Source: Pseudomonas tructae (GTDB lineage: Bacteria; Pseudomonadota; Gammaproteobacteria; Pseudomonadales; Pseudomonadaceae). From it: a DNA stretch of 64,000 bases. Position 1 is the first letter of the stretch, and each line of letters starts with the position of its first letter. Position numbers and translations under genes: made by a program. Below are positions 7,712 to 17,070 of the stretch, one piece after another. The notes under the pieces were generated by a model that was not told the DNA's origin, searched no databases, and worked only from the letters and a program-made list of their open reading frames with translations. The stretch covers positions 1,684,501-1,748,500 of the forward strand of contig NZ_CP035952.1 in assembly GCF_004214895.1 (NCBI RefSeq), written 5' to 3'.

Positions 7712-8634
7712 GCGATGGTTGGCAGCACGATTTCGTCACTGCGGCTCACGCCGGCAGTGAAGCTGCGGCACAGTTCGAGAAACTCGCGCATGGCGGTCGT
7801 CTGGTACTTCTGCTTGTGCCAGATAAAGTAGAACTGCCGGGCCAGGTCCAGCTCGGGGGTTTCCACCGGCACCAGGCTGCCGCGACGAAAGGCATCGCGC
7901 AGGGCCAGGCGCGAGATGCAGCCGATCCCCAGGCCCGACTCGACCGCCCGCTTGATCGCTTCGGTGTGTTCCAGCTCCAGGCGGATATTGAGGGTGGAGC
8001 GGTGATGGCGCATGGCCTGGTCAAAGGTCAGGCGGGTGCCCGAGCCCTGTTCGCGCAGGATCCAGGCCTCATGAGTGAGGTCTTCCATGCTCGCCTGGCC
8101 GCGTTTGGCCAACGGGTGCTGGGGCGCGCAGAACACCACCAGCTCATCTTCGACCCAGGGCTGCACTTCCAGATTCGGGTGGTTGCAGTCACCTTCGATT
8201 AGACCCAGATCAATTTCGTAATGGGCAACCTGTTGCACGATATGCGCAGTGTTCTGTACATGCAGCTTGACCTGGCTTTCCGGGTGGACCTGCATGAAGC
8301 TGCCGATCAGCAGTGTGGCCAGGTAATTGCCGATGGTCAGGGTGGCGCCCACCGCCAGCGAGCCAAAACCGGACTTGCCATTGAGCAGGTCCTCGATTTC
8401 CTTGGCCTGGTCGAGCAGGGCGACCGCCTGGGGCAGCAGTTGATGGCCCAGGGCGTTGAGGCTCAGGCGCTTGCCGGCGCGGTCAAACAGCTGGCAACTG
8501 GACTGGCGCTCAAGTTCAGTGATCGAGGTACTGGCGGCCGATTGCGATAGCGCCAGTATTCCAGCGGCCCGCGAGACGCTTTGGTACTGGGCCACGGCAA
8601 CGAACACCTGGAGCTGACGAAGGGTAAATCGCAT
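7708..8634 (-). CDS. finR: LysR-family regulator, FinR-like
   Basis: The 308-residue protein is a typical LysR regulator with an N-terminal winged helix-turn-helix (F-V-A-V-A-Q-Y-Q-S-V-S-R-A-A, about residues 11-24) and a two-lobed effector domain. It is divergent from fpr. In P. putida and P. aeruginosa the LysR gene next to fpr/fprA is finR, an activator of the ferredoxin-NADP reductase gene under oxidative stress. The name rests on that context and overall likeness. A palindromic segment lies in the shared promoter region. Confidence 0.85.
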   Translation of the reverse strand: MRFTLRQLQVFVAVAQYQSVSRAAGILALSQSAASTSITELERQSSCQLFDRAGKRLSLNALGHQLLPQAVALLDQAKEIEDLLNGKSGFGSLAVGATLTIGNYLATLLIGSFMQVHPESQVKLHVQNTAHIVQQVAHYEIDLGLIEGDCNHPNLEVQPWVEDELVVFCAPQHPLAKRGQASMEDLTHEAWILREQGSGTRLTFDQAMRHHRSTLNIRLELEHTEAIKRAVESGLGIGCISRLALRDAFRRGSLVPVETPELDLARQFYFIWHKQKYQTTAMREFLELCRSFTAGVSRSDEIVLPTIA

Positions 8635-8648
8635 ATCTATATAACCGA

Positions 8649-8660
8649 TAAGACATATCT
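8649..8660. promoter_or_regulatory. Imperfect palindrome in finR-fpr promoter region
   Basis: AAGACATATCTT is an inverted repeat (arms AAGA/TCTT) 15 bases upstream of the LysR start and about 95 bases upstream of fpr. LysR regulators often bind such T-rich dyads in divergent promoters, so this is a candidate FinR site. Confidence 0.4.
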
Positions 8661-8753
8661 TGATAATTCAGTTAACAGATATTGTCGCTGGCACTAAACT
8701 ATTGCGCAATTGCGCTCTCGCTTAGCGCCGCGTTTTTCTTCAGGAGCCCGTAC

Positions 8754-9533
8754 ATGAGCAACATGAACCACGAACGTGTCCTCAGTGTTCACCACTGGAA
8801 CGACACCCTGTTCAGCTTCAAGTGCACCCGCGACCCGGGCCTGCGCTTCGAGAACGGTCAGTTCGTGATGATCGGGCTGCAACAGCCAAACGGCCGCCCG
8901 CTCATGCGCGCCTACTCGATTGCCAGCCCGAACTGGGAAGAGCATCTGGAGTTCTTCAGCATCAAGGTGCAGGACGGCCCGCTGACCTCGCAGCTGCAGC
9001 ACCTGAAAGAAGGCGATGAAATCATCATCAGCAAGAAGCCTACCGGCACCCTGGTGCTCGACGACCTGAACCCGGGCAAACACCTGTACCTGCTCAGCAC
9101 TGGTACTGGCCTGGCGCCGTTCATGAGCGTCATCCAGGACCCGGAAACCTACGAGCGCTTCGAAAAAGTGATCCTGGTTCACGGTGTGCGTTACGTCAAC
9201 GAAGTCGCTTACCGCGAGTTCATCACCGAGCACCTGCCGCAGAACGAGTTCTTCGGCGAAGCGCTGCGTGACAAGCTGATCTACTACCCGACAGTGACCC
9301 GCGAGCCGTTCGAGAACCAGGGCCGCTTGACCGACCTGATGCGCAGCGGCAAGCTGTTCAGCGACATCGGCCTGCCACCGATCAACCCGCAGGACGACCG
9401 CGCAATGATCTGCGGTAGCCCGAGCATGCTCGACGAGACCAGCGAAGTGCTCGACAGCTTCGGCCTGAAAATCTCGGCTCGTATGCGCGAGCCGGGTGAC
9501 TACCTGATCGAGCGTGCATTCGTCGAGAAGTAA
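8754..9533 (+). CDS. fpr: Ferredoxin--NADP+ reductase
   Basis: This 259-residue flavoprotein moves electrons between NADPH and ferredoxin or flavodoxin. The FAD-binding R-A-Y-S-I-A-S-P motif (about residues 51-58), the NADP-binding G-T-G-L-A-P-F segment and C-G-S-P-S-M-L near the C terminus are intact. Start 8754 has AGGAG at 8742-8746; the longer open frame from 8682 covers the promoter. It is transcribed away from the FinR-like gene and ends with a strong terminator. Confidence 0.95.
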   Translation: MSNMNHERVLSVHHWNDTLFSFKCTRDPGLRFENGQFVMIGLQQPNGRPLMRAYSIASPNWEEHLEFFSIKVQDGPLTSQLQHLKEGDEIIISKKPTGTLVLDDLNPGKHLYLLSTGTGLAPFMSVIQDPETYERFEKVILVHGVRYVNEVAYREFITEHLPQNEFFGEALRDKLIYYPTVTREPFENQGRLTDLMRSGKLFSDIGLPPINPQDDRAMICGSPSMLDETSEVLDSFGLKISARMREPGDYLIERAFVEK

Positions 9534-9550
9534 GCAGCACCGACATAAGA

Positions 9551-9575
9551 AAGCAGGCCTCGGCCTGCTTTTTTG
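9551..9575 (+). terminator. Rho-independent terminator of fpr
   Basis: A stem of AAGCAGGCC paired with GGCCTGCTT around a very short loop is followed by six T. It lies between convergent fpr and trmO and may act partly in both directions. Confidence 0.9.
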
Positions 9576-9578
9576 TGC

Positions 9579-10274
9579 CTACAGATCTTTCACCACTTCC
9601 AGCACCCGGATCTGATCCGCTTGCGGGTAGTGCCAGCGCACCTGCACATCCCAGAACTTCACCCCATAGACGCGCTCGGGTGGCGGTATCTGGTAGGCCG
9701 GTCGTGGGTCCTGGGCCAGGCATTGCTCGATCAGCTCAAGCAACGGCTCACCAATGCGCAGGCCATGCTCGCGGGCCTGGATCAAGGCGGTATCGCTCCA
9801 GTTCACCGCGATCGGTGCAGGCGGCGCGTCAGCCATCTGGTTGACCGCTGTGCTCAAGGCATCGGCATAGGGCACGTAGGGTTTGATATCGAGCACCGGT
9901 GTGCCATCGAGCAGGTCGATGCCCGACAACCACAAGCGGCCAGCCTCGACCTTTTCCAGCCTGACCACCGACTGACCGATGCCGTTGGGCCGGTGGGTTG
10001 CGCGAGTGGCGAACACACCCATGGACTTGTTGCCGCCCAGCCGTGGTGGGCGTACCTTCAGCCGTGGCTTGTCTTCCAGGGCCTGGTGGAACAGGAACAG
10101 CAACCAGACGTGGCTGACCTGTTCCAGGCCGGCCACCGCCTCGCCATTGTCGTAGGGTGGCAGTAGCTCCAGCACCCCACGGGCGGCCGGCGCCAATTGC
10201 GGCTGGCGCGGAATGGCAAACTTTTCCTTGAAGCAGGAGCGGACGTAGCCGACCGGTGCGACGCTGTAGTTCAT
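9579..10274 (-). CDS. trmO: tRNA (N6-threonylcarbamoyladenosine(37)-N6)-methyltransferase TrmO
   Basis: The 231-residue protein belongs to the TsaA/YaeB/TrmO family, which methylates t6A37 in threonine tRNAs to m6t6A using S-adenosylmethionine. The family signature is visible as A-T-R-A-T-H-R-P-N-G-I-G around residues 91-102, with N-K-S-M-G-V-F just before it and the C-terminal beta-rich half complete. ATG 10274 is chosen; a GTG at 10289 would add five residues and overlap the stop of the upstream gene by 8 bases, which suggests translational coupling to that gene. Confidence 0.92.
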   Translation of the reverse strand: MNYSVAPVGYVRSCFKEKFAIPRQPQLAPAARGVLELLPPYDNGEAVAGLEQVSHVWLLFLFHQALEDKPRLKVRPPRLGGNKSMGVFATRATHRPNGIGQSVVRLEKVEAGRLWLSGIDLLDGTPVLDIKPYVPYADALSTAVNQMADAPPAPIAVNWSDTALIQAREHGLRIGEPLLELIEQCLAQDPRPAYQIPPPERVYGVKFWDVQVRWHYPQADQIRVLEVVKDL

Positions 10275-10281
10275 CGCCGGC

Positions 10282-10743
10282 TCAGCCACGAACCCGCAGG
10301 GTCAGGCCCTTGAGGAAGTTGCGCAGCAGCTGGTCGCCGCAGGGGCGGTAGTTGTTGTGCCCGACCTTGCGGAACAAGGCGCTGAGCTCCGGTTTTGACA
10401 CCGGGAAGTCGGCGGCCTTGAGGATCGCGTGCAGGTCGTCTTCCTTCAGTTCGAAGGCTACGCGCAGTTTTTTCATGACGATATTGTTGGTCACCGGCAG
10501 CTCGATCGGCAGCGGTGGGCGGCTGTCATCCTTGCCGCGCTTGAAGATCACCAGGCCATCGAGAAAGTGGGCGATGACCTCGTCGGGGCAGCGCACGAAA
10601 CCCTCCTCGTCTTCCTTCTTGAGGTAGGAGGCGATATCGGCGGTGGACACCTCGAAGCCGCTCAGCTTGATGATCTCGGTAAGTTTGGTATCGCTGACGT
10701 CCAGCAGGTAGCGCAGGCTGCGCAGGGCATCGTTGTGAATCAT
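10282..10743 (-). CDS. DUF1456 family protein, YehS-like
   Basis: The 153-residue protein consists of two similar halves (residues about 1-75 and 83-150), each with an N-N-I/L-R-x-L-R-x-A/L-L and L-x-x-I-I/L-K opening and a conserved C-P/C-G-D-E/Q-x-L-x-x-F-L ending. This is the duplicated DUF1456 fold of E. coli YehS. The function is unknown. It is followed by trmO with near-overlapping stop and start, so the two are probably co-translated. Confidence 0.85.
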   Translation of the reverse strand: MIHNDALRSLRYLLDVSDTKLTEIIKLSGFEVSTADIASYLKKEDEEGFVRCPDEVIAHFLDGLVIFKRGKDDSRPPLPIELPVTNNIVMKKLRVAFELKEDDLHAILKAADFPVSKPELSALFRKVGHNNYRPCGDQLLRNFLKGLTLRVRG

Positions 10744-10792
10744 GGGGACAATCCTGTTCAGGGGCGCCGCCTGAGTGACGGCGCCCTGTTGC

Positions 10793-11503
10793 TTAAAATT
10801 TTTCGCTGGCTGCCAGGTAGCGCCACTGGCCCAGTGGCAGCTTGCTCATGGCGACGCCGCCAAGGCGGATCCGGCGCATGCTCACCGGGGTGACCCCGAC
10901 ACTGCTGCAGAGCAGGTTGATGAGCCCGGCTGGCGGGTTTTTCAGAACCATGCGCAAGCGGGTTTCGTTCTGCCAGCTGGCCTTGATCTTCGGCAGTTCA
11001 TTGCCTTTCCAGTTGAAGCCGCGATTGAGCCGTTCCAGGCCATGGGCAATCATATCGCCACTAACTTCGACGATGTATTCCTGCTCAAGTTTGGCCAGGT
11101 CGGCGCTGAGCTTGCGGGTAATCCGCCAGTCCTGGGTAAACACCTGCAGGCCACTGGCGCCTTCCTGAAGCGGCGCAGCGCAGCTCAGGCGGGCGAAGTG
11201 CGCCCTGAGCGGGCGGCGGCTGTAGCTGTGCTCGGGCGACAGGCTGTCGGCGCCGATGCTGGCGCAGGCGCTGTCGAGGTCGAGGTCGGCCGGCTGGTTG
11301 AGCAGCAAGGTAACTGGCTCCAGTGCTTCGGCCTTGGCGCCGGGGCGCAATTCGACCTTGTGTTCGGTGACTTTGAACTGCGGTTCGTCGATCACGGTGC
11401 CGTTAACGGTGACCCAGCCGCCCTCGATGTACAGTTCGGCCTCCCGCCGGGAGCAACCGACCAGTTCGATGAGGCGTTTGGAAAGGCGAATGGGTTCAGA
11501 CAT
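10793..11503 (-). CDS. RsuA-family pseudouridine synthase-like protein lacking the catalytic Asp
   Basis: This 236-residue protein has an N-terminal S4-like RNA-binding domain (R-L-S-K-R-L-I-E-L through G-G-W-V-T-V-N-G) and a C-terminal RsuA/RluB/RluF-type domain. In active enzymes the signature is G-R-L-D-x-x-T/S-x-G-L-L. Here the aligned segment reads A-P-L-Q-E-G-A-S-G-L-Q at residues 110-120, so the Asp nucleophile is replaced by Gln113. The rest of the domain, including the K-L-E-Q-E-Y-I-V-E-V segment, is well kept. It may bind rRNA without catalysing pseudouridylation. Start ATG 11503 is preferred to an upstream start at 11521. Confidence 0.82.
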   Translation of the reverse strand: MSEPIRLSKRLIELVGCSRREAELYIEGGWVTVNGTVIDEPQFKVTEHKVELRPGAKAEALEPVTLLLNQPADLDLDSACASIGADSLSPEHSYSRRPLRAHFARLSCAAPLQEGASGLQVFTQDWRITRKLSADLAKLEQEYIVEVSGDMIAHGLERLNRGFNWKGNELPKIKASWQNETRLRMVLKNPPAGLINLLCSSVGVTPVSMRRIRLGGVAMSKLPLGQWRYLAASEKF

Positions 11504-11633
11504 GACGACAGCCGTAGGCACAGGGAAAGGTGCCTATTGTAACTGCCTGGGCGGGCTTGGGGCCGGGAACATTCTTTGATCCAGCCATTAATCTGCAGTT
11601 TGGCGGTATTTCGGAGGTGGATTACATAGTCCT

Positions 11634-12104
11634 TCAGCCGGTGCGGACAGACTGCGTACGAATTAGCTTCATGTGGAGTAGGGGGTAGGGCTGCCCCATG
11701 CCGTCTGTTTCCGAGCGGCCGACCACTTCAAAGCCCTGGCGCAGGTAGAAGCCCAGGGCCTGGGCGTTCTGTTCGTTAACGTCCAGTTGCTCGGCGTGCA
11801 ACTCATCGATGGCCACCCGCAGCAGCCGCGAGCCCAGGCCCTGGCCACGTACCTGGGGGTCGATGAAGAGCATTTCCACCCGCCCGCAAGCGACCCCGGC
11901 AAAACCACGGATGCGCTGCCTGGCGTCCTTGCAGCAAATCAGCATCACCGCGTCCAGGTACTGGCTCAGCAGCAGCTCGCGCAGCAGGCAGATGTAACTG
12001 TCGGGAAGAAAGTCATGGGTGGCGCGCACCGATGCCTCCCACACGCGTACAAGCTCCGGGTAGTCGCTCAAGTGGGGCGTCTGCACGGTAATGTGCCTGC
12101 GCAT
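11634..12104 (-). CDS. GNAT family N-acetyltransferase
   Basis: The 156-residue protein has the GNAT acetyl-CoA-binding motif V-R-G-Q-G-L-G-S-R-L-L (about residues 88-98), preceded by V-E-M-L-F-I-D-P and followed by N-x-Q-N-A-Q-A-L-G-F-Y-x-R-x-G-F. This resembles E. coli YjaB and other small-molecule or peptide acetyltransferases. The substrate is unknown. It stands alone, 90 bases from the convergently placed end of the rimO unit. Confidence 0.85.
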   Translation of the reverse strand: MRRHITVQTPHLSDYPELVRVWEASVRATHDFLPDSYICLLRELLLSQYLDAVMLICCKDARQRIRGFAGVACGRVEMLFIDPQVRGQGLGSRLLRVAIDELHAEQLDVNEQNAQALGFYLRQGFEVVGRSETDGMGQPYPLLHMKLIRTQSVRTG

Positions 12105-12145
12105 TACGGTGGTCTCCTCAGGACAATTGAGGAAACGATAGTTGT

Positions 12146-12181
12146 AAAAAAAAGCCCCGCCATCGCTGGCAGGGCTTTTTT
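12146..12181 (-). terminator. Rho-independent terminator of rimO
   Basis: On the minus strand an A-rich lead, a GC-rich hairpin (AGCCCTGCC with GGCGGGGCT) and a long T run follow the rimO stop by about a dozen bases. Confidence 0.88.
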
Positions 12182-12193
12182 AACAGCGCCGAA

Positions 12194-13531
12194 TCAGATC
12201 GGTTCGGCCCACATGTCGTACTCGTCGGCGTCGGTCACCCGGCAACGTACTGTGTCACCCGGCTTGAAGCCGTGGTTGCCGTCGATGAACACATTGCCGT
12301 CGATTTCCGGAGCATCGAAGAAGCTGCGACCGACCGAGCCTTCATCTTCGACTTCATCGATCAGGACGTCGATTTCCTTGCCGATGCGCAGTTGCAGGCG
12401 CGCGGTGCTGATCGCCTGCTGGTGGGCCATGAAGCGGTCCCAGCGTTCCTGCTTGACGTCATCCGGCACGTCGTCCAGGCCCAGGTCGTTGGCCGGGGCG
12501 CCTTCGACCGGGGAGTACTGGAAGCAGCCGACGCGATCGAGCTGGGCTTCGGTCAGCCAGTCCAGCAGGTACTGGAAGTCTTCTTCGGTTTCACCCGGGA
12601 AGCCGACGATGAAGGTCGAACGGATCACCAGCTCAGGGCACTGCTCGCGCCAGTTCTTGATGCGCGCCAGGGTGCGGTCTTCGAACGCCGGGCGTTTCAT
12701 CGACTTGAGCACTTTGGGGCTGGCGTGCTGGAACGGGATGTCCAGGTACGGCAGGATCTTGCCGGCCGCCATCAGCGGGATCACGTCGTCGACGTTCGGG
12801 TACGGGTAGACATAGTGCAGGCGCACCCAGGCGCCCAGGCTGCTCAGCGCTTCGCACAGCTCGAGCATGCGCGTCTTGACCGGGCGGCCGTTCCAGAAGT
12901 CGGTCTTGTACTTGACGTCGACGCCATAGGCGCTGGTGTCCTGGGAGATCACCAGGATCTCCTTGACCCCGGCCTTGACCAGGCGCTCGGCCTCGCTCAG
13001 CACTTCGCCGACCGGGCGGCTGACCAGCTTGCCGCGCATCGACGGGATAATGCAGAAGCTGCAGCTGTGGTTGCAGCCTTCGGAAATCTTCAGGTAGGCA
13101 TAGTGGCGCGGGGTCAGCTTGACGCCCTGGGGCGGCACCAGGTCGATCAGCGGATTGTGGTCCTGGCGCGGCGGCACGACTTCATGCACGGCATTGACCA
13201 CCTGCTCGTACTGTTGCGGGCCGGTCACCGACAATACGCTTGGGTGCACGTCGCGGATGCTGCCTTCCTCGACACCCATGCAGCCGGTGACGATGACCTT
13301 GCCGTTTTCCTTGATGGCTTCGCCAATCACTTCCAGGGATTCGGCCTTGGCGCTGTCGATGAAGCCGCAGGTGTTGACCACCACCACGTCGGCGTCCTCG
13401 TAGGTGGGCACGACTTCATAACCTTCCATGCGCAGCTGGGTCAGGATGCGCTCGGAATCGACCAGGGCCTTGGGGCAACCCAGGGATACAAAGCCGACCT
13501 TGGGCGCGGTGGGCATAGGGGTGGTGGACAT
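12194..13531 (-). CDS. rimO: Ribosomal protein S12 methylthiotransferase
   Basis: RimO is a radical-SAM enzyme with two iron-sulfur clusters that adds a methylthio group to the beta carbon of an Asp in ribosomal protein uS12. The 445-residue protein has the N-terminal UPF0004 domain with Cys19, Cys55 and Cys84, the radical-SAM triad C-N-H-S-C-S-F-C (Cys153, 157, 160), and a C-terminal TRAM-like domain. Start 13531 has GAGG upstream on the reverse strand; the much longer open frame to 13810 lacks one. It is monocistronic with its own terminator. Confidence 0.97.
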   Translation of the reverse strand: MSTTPMPTAPKVGFVSLGCPKALVDSERILTQLRMEGYEVVPTYEDADVVVVNTCGFIDSAKAESLEVIGEAIKENGKVIVTGCMGVEEGSIRDVHPSVLSVTGPQQYEQVVNAVHEVVPPRQDHNPLIDLVPPQGVKLTPRHYAYLKISEGCNHSCSFCIIPSMRGKLVSRPVGEVLSEAERLVKAGVKEILVISQDTSAYGVDVKYKTDFWNGRPVKTRMLELCEALSSLGAWVRLHYVYPYPNVDDVIPLMAAGKILPYLDIPFQHASPKVLKSMKRPAFEDRTLARIKNWREQCPELVIRSTFIVGFPGETEEDFQYLLDWLTEAQLDRVGCFQYSPVEGAPANDLGLDDVPDDVKQERWDRFMAHQQAISTARLQLRIGKEIDVLIDEVEDEGSVGRSFFDAPEIDGNVFIDGNHGFKPGDTVRCRVTDADEYDMWAEPI

Positions 13532-13797
13532 GACTAACCTCGGTATTGAAGGGTTTGCCGGCCGTGGCGGCGGGCAAGCCTGTTGGGCGCTTTGGGCGCC
13601 TCTGATCAAAAAGTGCGCAATTCTAGCGAGCGCAAAGTCACTTGACCAGCAGAAATGCGACGAACGCTCAGCTATGCTTCGCGGCGATATGCCTGTGTTT
13701 GTATCGGGCTCAGGCCGCTGCGGCGCTGCAGGTGCACAAAGCATAGCGTCCGGGGTGAATTTTACCGGCCCACAAGGCCTGGTTGCGGGAGTAGTGG
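13532..13797. other. Divergent promoter region between rimO and kup
   Basis: About 265 bases separate rimO and kup, which diverge. Frames opening here are extensions of rimO or shadows of it. No further gene was seen. Confidence 0.4.
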
Positions 13798-15696
13798 ATG
13801 GTTCAGGCAAGCAGTCAGACTGATACCGGGCATTCGTCGGCCAAGCCGCTGAGCTTGCTGGTGGCAGCGGTGGGGGTGGTGTACGGCGACATCGGCACCA
13901 GCCCCTTGTACACCCTCAAAGAAGTGTTTTCCGGCGGTTATGGCGTGCCCGTCAACCACGATGGCGTGCTCGGTATCCTGGCGCTGATCCTCTGGTCGCT
14001 GATCTGGGTGGTCTCGATCAAGTACGTGGTGTTCATCCTGCGCGCCGACAACCAGGGCGAAGGCGGCATCATGGCCCTCACCGCCCTGGCCCGGCGCGCC
14101 TCGGCGCCGTACCCTAAACTCAAGGCGCTGATGGTCGGTTGCGGCCTGATCGGCGCGGCGCTGTTCTATGGCGACAGCATGATCACCCCGGCAATCTCGG
14201 TGTTGTCGGCGGTAGAGGGGCTGGAGCTGGCCTTCGACGGCATCGATCACTGGGTGATTCCGGTGGCATTGGTCGTACTGGTGGGGCTGTTCCTGATTCA
14301 GAAGCATGGCACCGCGCGCATCGGCATCCTCTTCGGGCCGGTGATGGTCACCTGGTTCGTGGTGCTTGGCGCCCTGGGTGTGCATGGCATTCTTCAGAGC
14401 CCGGAAGTGCTCAAGGCCTTCAATCCGGTCTGGGCGGTGCGTTTCTTTATCGTCCACCCGGGCATGGGCGTGGCGATTCTCGGCGCCGTGGTACTGGCCC
14501 TGACCGGCGCCGAAGCGCTGTATGCCGACATGGGCCATTTTGGCCGTAAGCCCATTGCCCGCGCCTGGTTCGCCCTGGTGCTGCCGGCATTGGTACTCAA
14601 TTACTTCGGGCAGGGCGCTCTGTTGCTGCAGAACCCTGAGGCGGCACGCAATCCGTTCTATTTGCTGGCGCCGGGCTGGGCGCTGATACCGTTGGTCGGT
14701 TTGTCCACCCTGGCCACCGTGATTGCCTCTCAGGCGGTGATCTCCGGGGCCTTTTCCCTGACCCGGCAAGCCATTCAACTGGGCTATGTGCCACGCATGC
14801 AGATCCAGCACACCTCCAGTGACGAGCAGGGGCAAATCTATATTGGCGCGGTGAACTGGTCGCTGATGGTCGGGGTGATCCTGCTGGTGATCGGCTTCGA
14901 GTCATCTGGCGCGCTGGCCTCGGCTTATGGTGTGGCGGTGACCGGGACCATGCTGATGACCACCTTGCTGGTGTCCACGGTGATGCTGCTGTTGTGGAAA
15001 TGGCCGCCGTTGCTGGCGGTACCGGTCTTGCTGGGCTTTCTTCTGGTCGATGGCCTGTTCTTCGCCGCCAACGTGCCCAAGGTGGTGCAGGGCGGGGCCT
15101 TTCCGGTACTGGCGGGGATCGTCCTGTTTGTCCTGATGACCACCTGGAAGCGCGGCAAGCAGATCCTCGTCGAGCGCCTGGACGAAGGCAGTCTGCCGTT
15201 ACCCCTGTTCATCGGCAGTATTCGCGTGCAGCCGCCGCACCGGGTCGAGGGGACGGCGGTATTTCTCACCGCACGGCCTGATGCGGTGCCTCATGCGTTG
15301 TTGCATAACATGCTGCACAACCAGGTCCTGCATAAGCAGGTGGTGCTGTTGACTGTGGTCAGCGAGGACACACCGCGGGTAGCGGCCCAGCAGCGCTTTG
15401 AAGTGGAAGCGTATGGCGAGGGCTTTTATCGGGTGCTGCTGCACTTTGGTTTTATGGATGAGCCCGATGTGCCAGCAGCGTTAAAGCTGTGTCATCTGGA
15501 AGGGCTGGACTTCAGCCCGATGCGCACCACCTACTTCCTCAGTCGCGAGACGGTGATCGCCTCGCGCCTGGTGGGCATGTCGCGTTGGCGGGGCTTGCTG
15601 TTCGCCTTTTTGCTGAAGAACGCCAACGGCAATTTGCGCTTCTTCAATTTGCCGTTGAACCGGGTGATCGAGCTGGGTACTCAAGTAGAGATCTGA
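13798..15696 (+). CDS. kup: Low-affinity potassium transporter Kup
   Basis: The 632-residue protein is a KUP/HAK/KT family K+ (proton symport) permease. The family signature [13 protein letters not shown] near residues 26-38 is perfect. About twelve transmembrane segments occupy residues 20-440, and a cytoplasmic C-terminal domain follows. Length is normal. The ATG has GGGAG a few bases before it. The gene is single and divergent from rimO. A REP pair follows. Confidence 0.97.
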   Translation: MVQASSQTDTGHSSAKPLSLLVAAVGVVYGDIGTSPLYTLKEVFSGGYGVPVNHDGVLGILALILWSLIWVVSIKYVVFILRADNQGEGGIMALTALARRASAPYPKLKALMVGCGLIGAALFYGDSMITPAISVLSAVEGLELAFDGIDHWVIPVALVVLVGLFLIQKHGTARIGILFGPVMVTWFVVLGALGVHGILQSPEVLKAFNPVWAVRFFIVHPGMGVAILGAVVLALTGAEALYADMGHFGRKPIARAWFALVLPALVLNYFGQGALLLQNPEAARNPFYLLAPGWALIPLVGLSTLATVIASQAVISGAFSLTRQAIQLGYVPRMQIQHTSSDEQGQIYIGAVNWSLMVGVILLVIGFESSGALASAYGVAVTGTMLMTTLLVSTVMLLLWKWPPLLAVPVLLGFLLVDGLFFAANVPKVVQGGAFPVLAGIVLFVLMTTWKRGKQILVERLDEGSLPLPLFIGSIRVQPPHRVEGTAVFLTARPDAVPHALLHNMLHNQVLHKQVVLLTVVSEDTPRVAAQQRFEVEAYGEGFYRVLLHFGFMDEPDVPAALKLCHLEGLDFSPMRTTYFLSRETVIASRLVGMSRWRGLLFAFLLKNANGNLRFFNLPLNRVIELGTQVEI

Positions 15697-15704
15697 GGCG
15701 CCTG

Positions 15705-15769
15705 CCATCGCGGGGCAAGCCCGCTCCTACAAGGCAGGTCAATGTAGGAGCGGGCTTGCCCCGCGATGG
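15705..15769. repeat. REP pair (inverted)
   Basis: Two copies of the Pseudomonas REP core (ATCGCGGGGCAAGCCCGCTC and its complement) face each other around a short spacer. They sit between convergent kup and acvB, where they may act as a transcription barrier. Similar pairs recur elsewhere in the window. Confidence 0.9.
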
Positions 15770-15774
15770 AACGT

Positions 15775-17070
15775 TCAGTTTTGCTCGGCGACGCTGGTCT
15801 TGCCCTGGCGGTTCTCGATATCGCCGATCAAGCGCTTGGCCAGCGCCGGGTAGTTCTCGTCGAAGTGATGTCCGCCAGGCAGCTTCAGGCGCTCGCCAAC
15901 GGCGCTGTGGTCGGTACAGCCACTCTCGTCAGCCTCTTCCTCGCCATACACGCAGACCACCTTGGAGGCCGGCAGCCTGGCCATTTCCGGGCCAGTAGGC
16001 GCTTCCTTGCCAGCGTTGCCCAACCAGCCCTCGACCTCGATCTCGAAGCTGCCGCTGCGGGCAAAGGCTAGCAGGATCACCGCATCGATACGCTGCTGGT
16101 CTTCGGCAGGCAGGCGGTTATAGATCGCTGGCAGCACATCGGCACCGAACGAGTAACCGGTCAGCACAAAGCGTTTGGTGCCCCATTTCTGCCGGTAGTG
16201 CTGCATCAATTCGGAGAGGTCGATGGCGCTCTGTTCCGGGGTCTTGTGCTGCCAGTAGTAACGCAGGGTGTCGATGCCGACCACCGGGTAGCCGAGCTTG
16301 GCCATCTCCCCGGCCACGTCGCGGTCCAGGTCGCGCCAGCCGCCGTCGCCGGACAGGAACAGGGTTACGGTGTCGGTGGTTTGCCCGGCAGGCACCTCGA
16401 CCACGGGGATGCTCATGGCGTTGCCATCCTCGCCCACCAGCGCCTGGGTCAGCTGTGCCTTGAGCACTTGCGGCAGGTGGATGTCGTAGTCGCTGATGCT
16501 GGTTTCGGCGTTCGGCTGGTCACGCACGAAGGCGGCGCTGGCGTCGTCCGGGTTGTCGTTCCAGGCCACGCTCCAGTGACCGTGGACAGCGGACTTGGGC
16601 AGTGGGGTGGCGCAGCCGGGCTGTTCGAGGGTGAAATCCACCGAGATCGCCTGGGCCTTGTCATCACTCTGCTGGGCCAGCCAACGCCAGGCCTGGGCTG
16701 CGCCTGGGCCGATACCGGCCACCAGGGTCGGGGCGCCCTTGAGTTGCTCCAGGGCTTGCTGCACGGCTTGTTGCTGCTTGCTGCAATCGGCGGGCGGAAG
16801 GATCACCTGAACCATCTGCGCTTCACCGCTCTGGCTCAAATCGAGCAACTGCTTCTCGCTCAAGGCCTGCTCCTGGGGCACGGCGATGGCCACCCGGGCC
16901 TTGGCCTGGGTGCCCGGGTTGACCTTTATCAGGCTACTGCCATCGCTCAGGCTCAGGTGCTCGAGGGTGGCTTCAGGTGCCGGGCGCGTCCACAGCCAGA
17001 AGCCCAGGGCAGCGGCCAGCAGGGCGAGCAGCAGGGGAGCCAGAACATACAGCCAGTAGCGTCGAATCAT
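15775..17070 (-). CDS. acvB: AcvB/VirJ-family aminoacyl-phosphatidylglycerol hydrolase
   Basis: The 431-residue protein has one N-terminal membrane anchor (about residues 8-27) and an exported alpha/beta-hydrolase region with G-Y-S-F-G and nucleophile Ser307, plus H-H-F-D near the C terminus for the catalytic His. AcvB/VirJ proteins and P. aeruginosa PA0919 hydrolyse lysyl- or alanyl-phosphatidylglycerol in the periplasm. This fits its place after mprF, whose stop overlaps this start as TGATG. The pair would make and remove the same lipid. The amino acid specificity cannot be read from sequence. Confidence 0.85.
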   Translation of the reverse strand: MIRRYWLYVLAPLLLALLAAALGFWLWTRPAPEATLEHLSLSDGSSLIKVNPGTQAKARVAIAVPQEQALSEKQLLDLSQSGEAQMVQVILPPADCSKQQQAVQQALEQLKGAPTLVAGIGPGAAQAWRWLAQQSDDKAQAISVDFTLEQPGCATPLPKSAVHGHWSVAWNDNPDDASAAFVRDQPNAETSISDYDIHLPQVLKAQLTQALVGEDGNAMSIPVVEVPAGQTTDTVTLFLSGDGGWRDLDRDVAGEMAKLGYPVVGIDTLRYYWQHKTPEQSAIDLSELMQHYRQKWGTKRFVLTGYSFGADVLPAIYNRLPAEDQQRIDAVILLAFARSGSFEIEVEGWLGNAGKEAPTGPEMARLPASKVVCVYGEEEADESGCTDHSAVGERLKLPGGHHFDENYPALAKRLIGDIENRQGKTSVAEQN

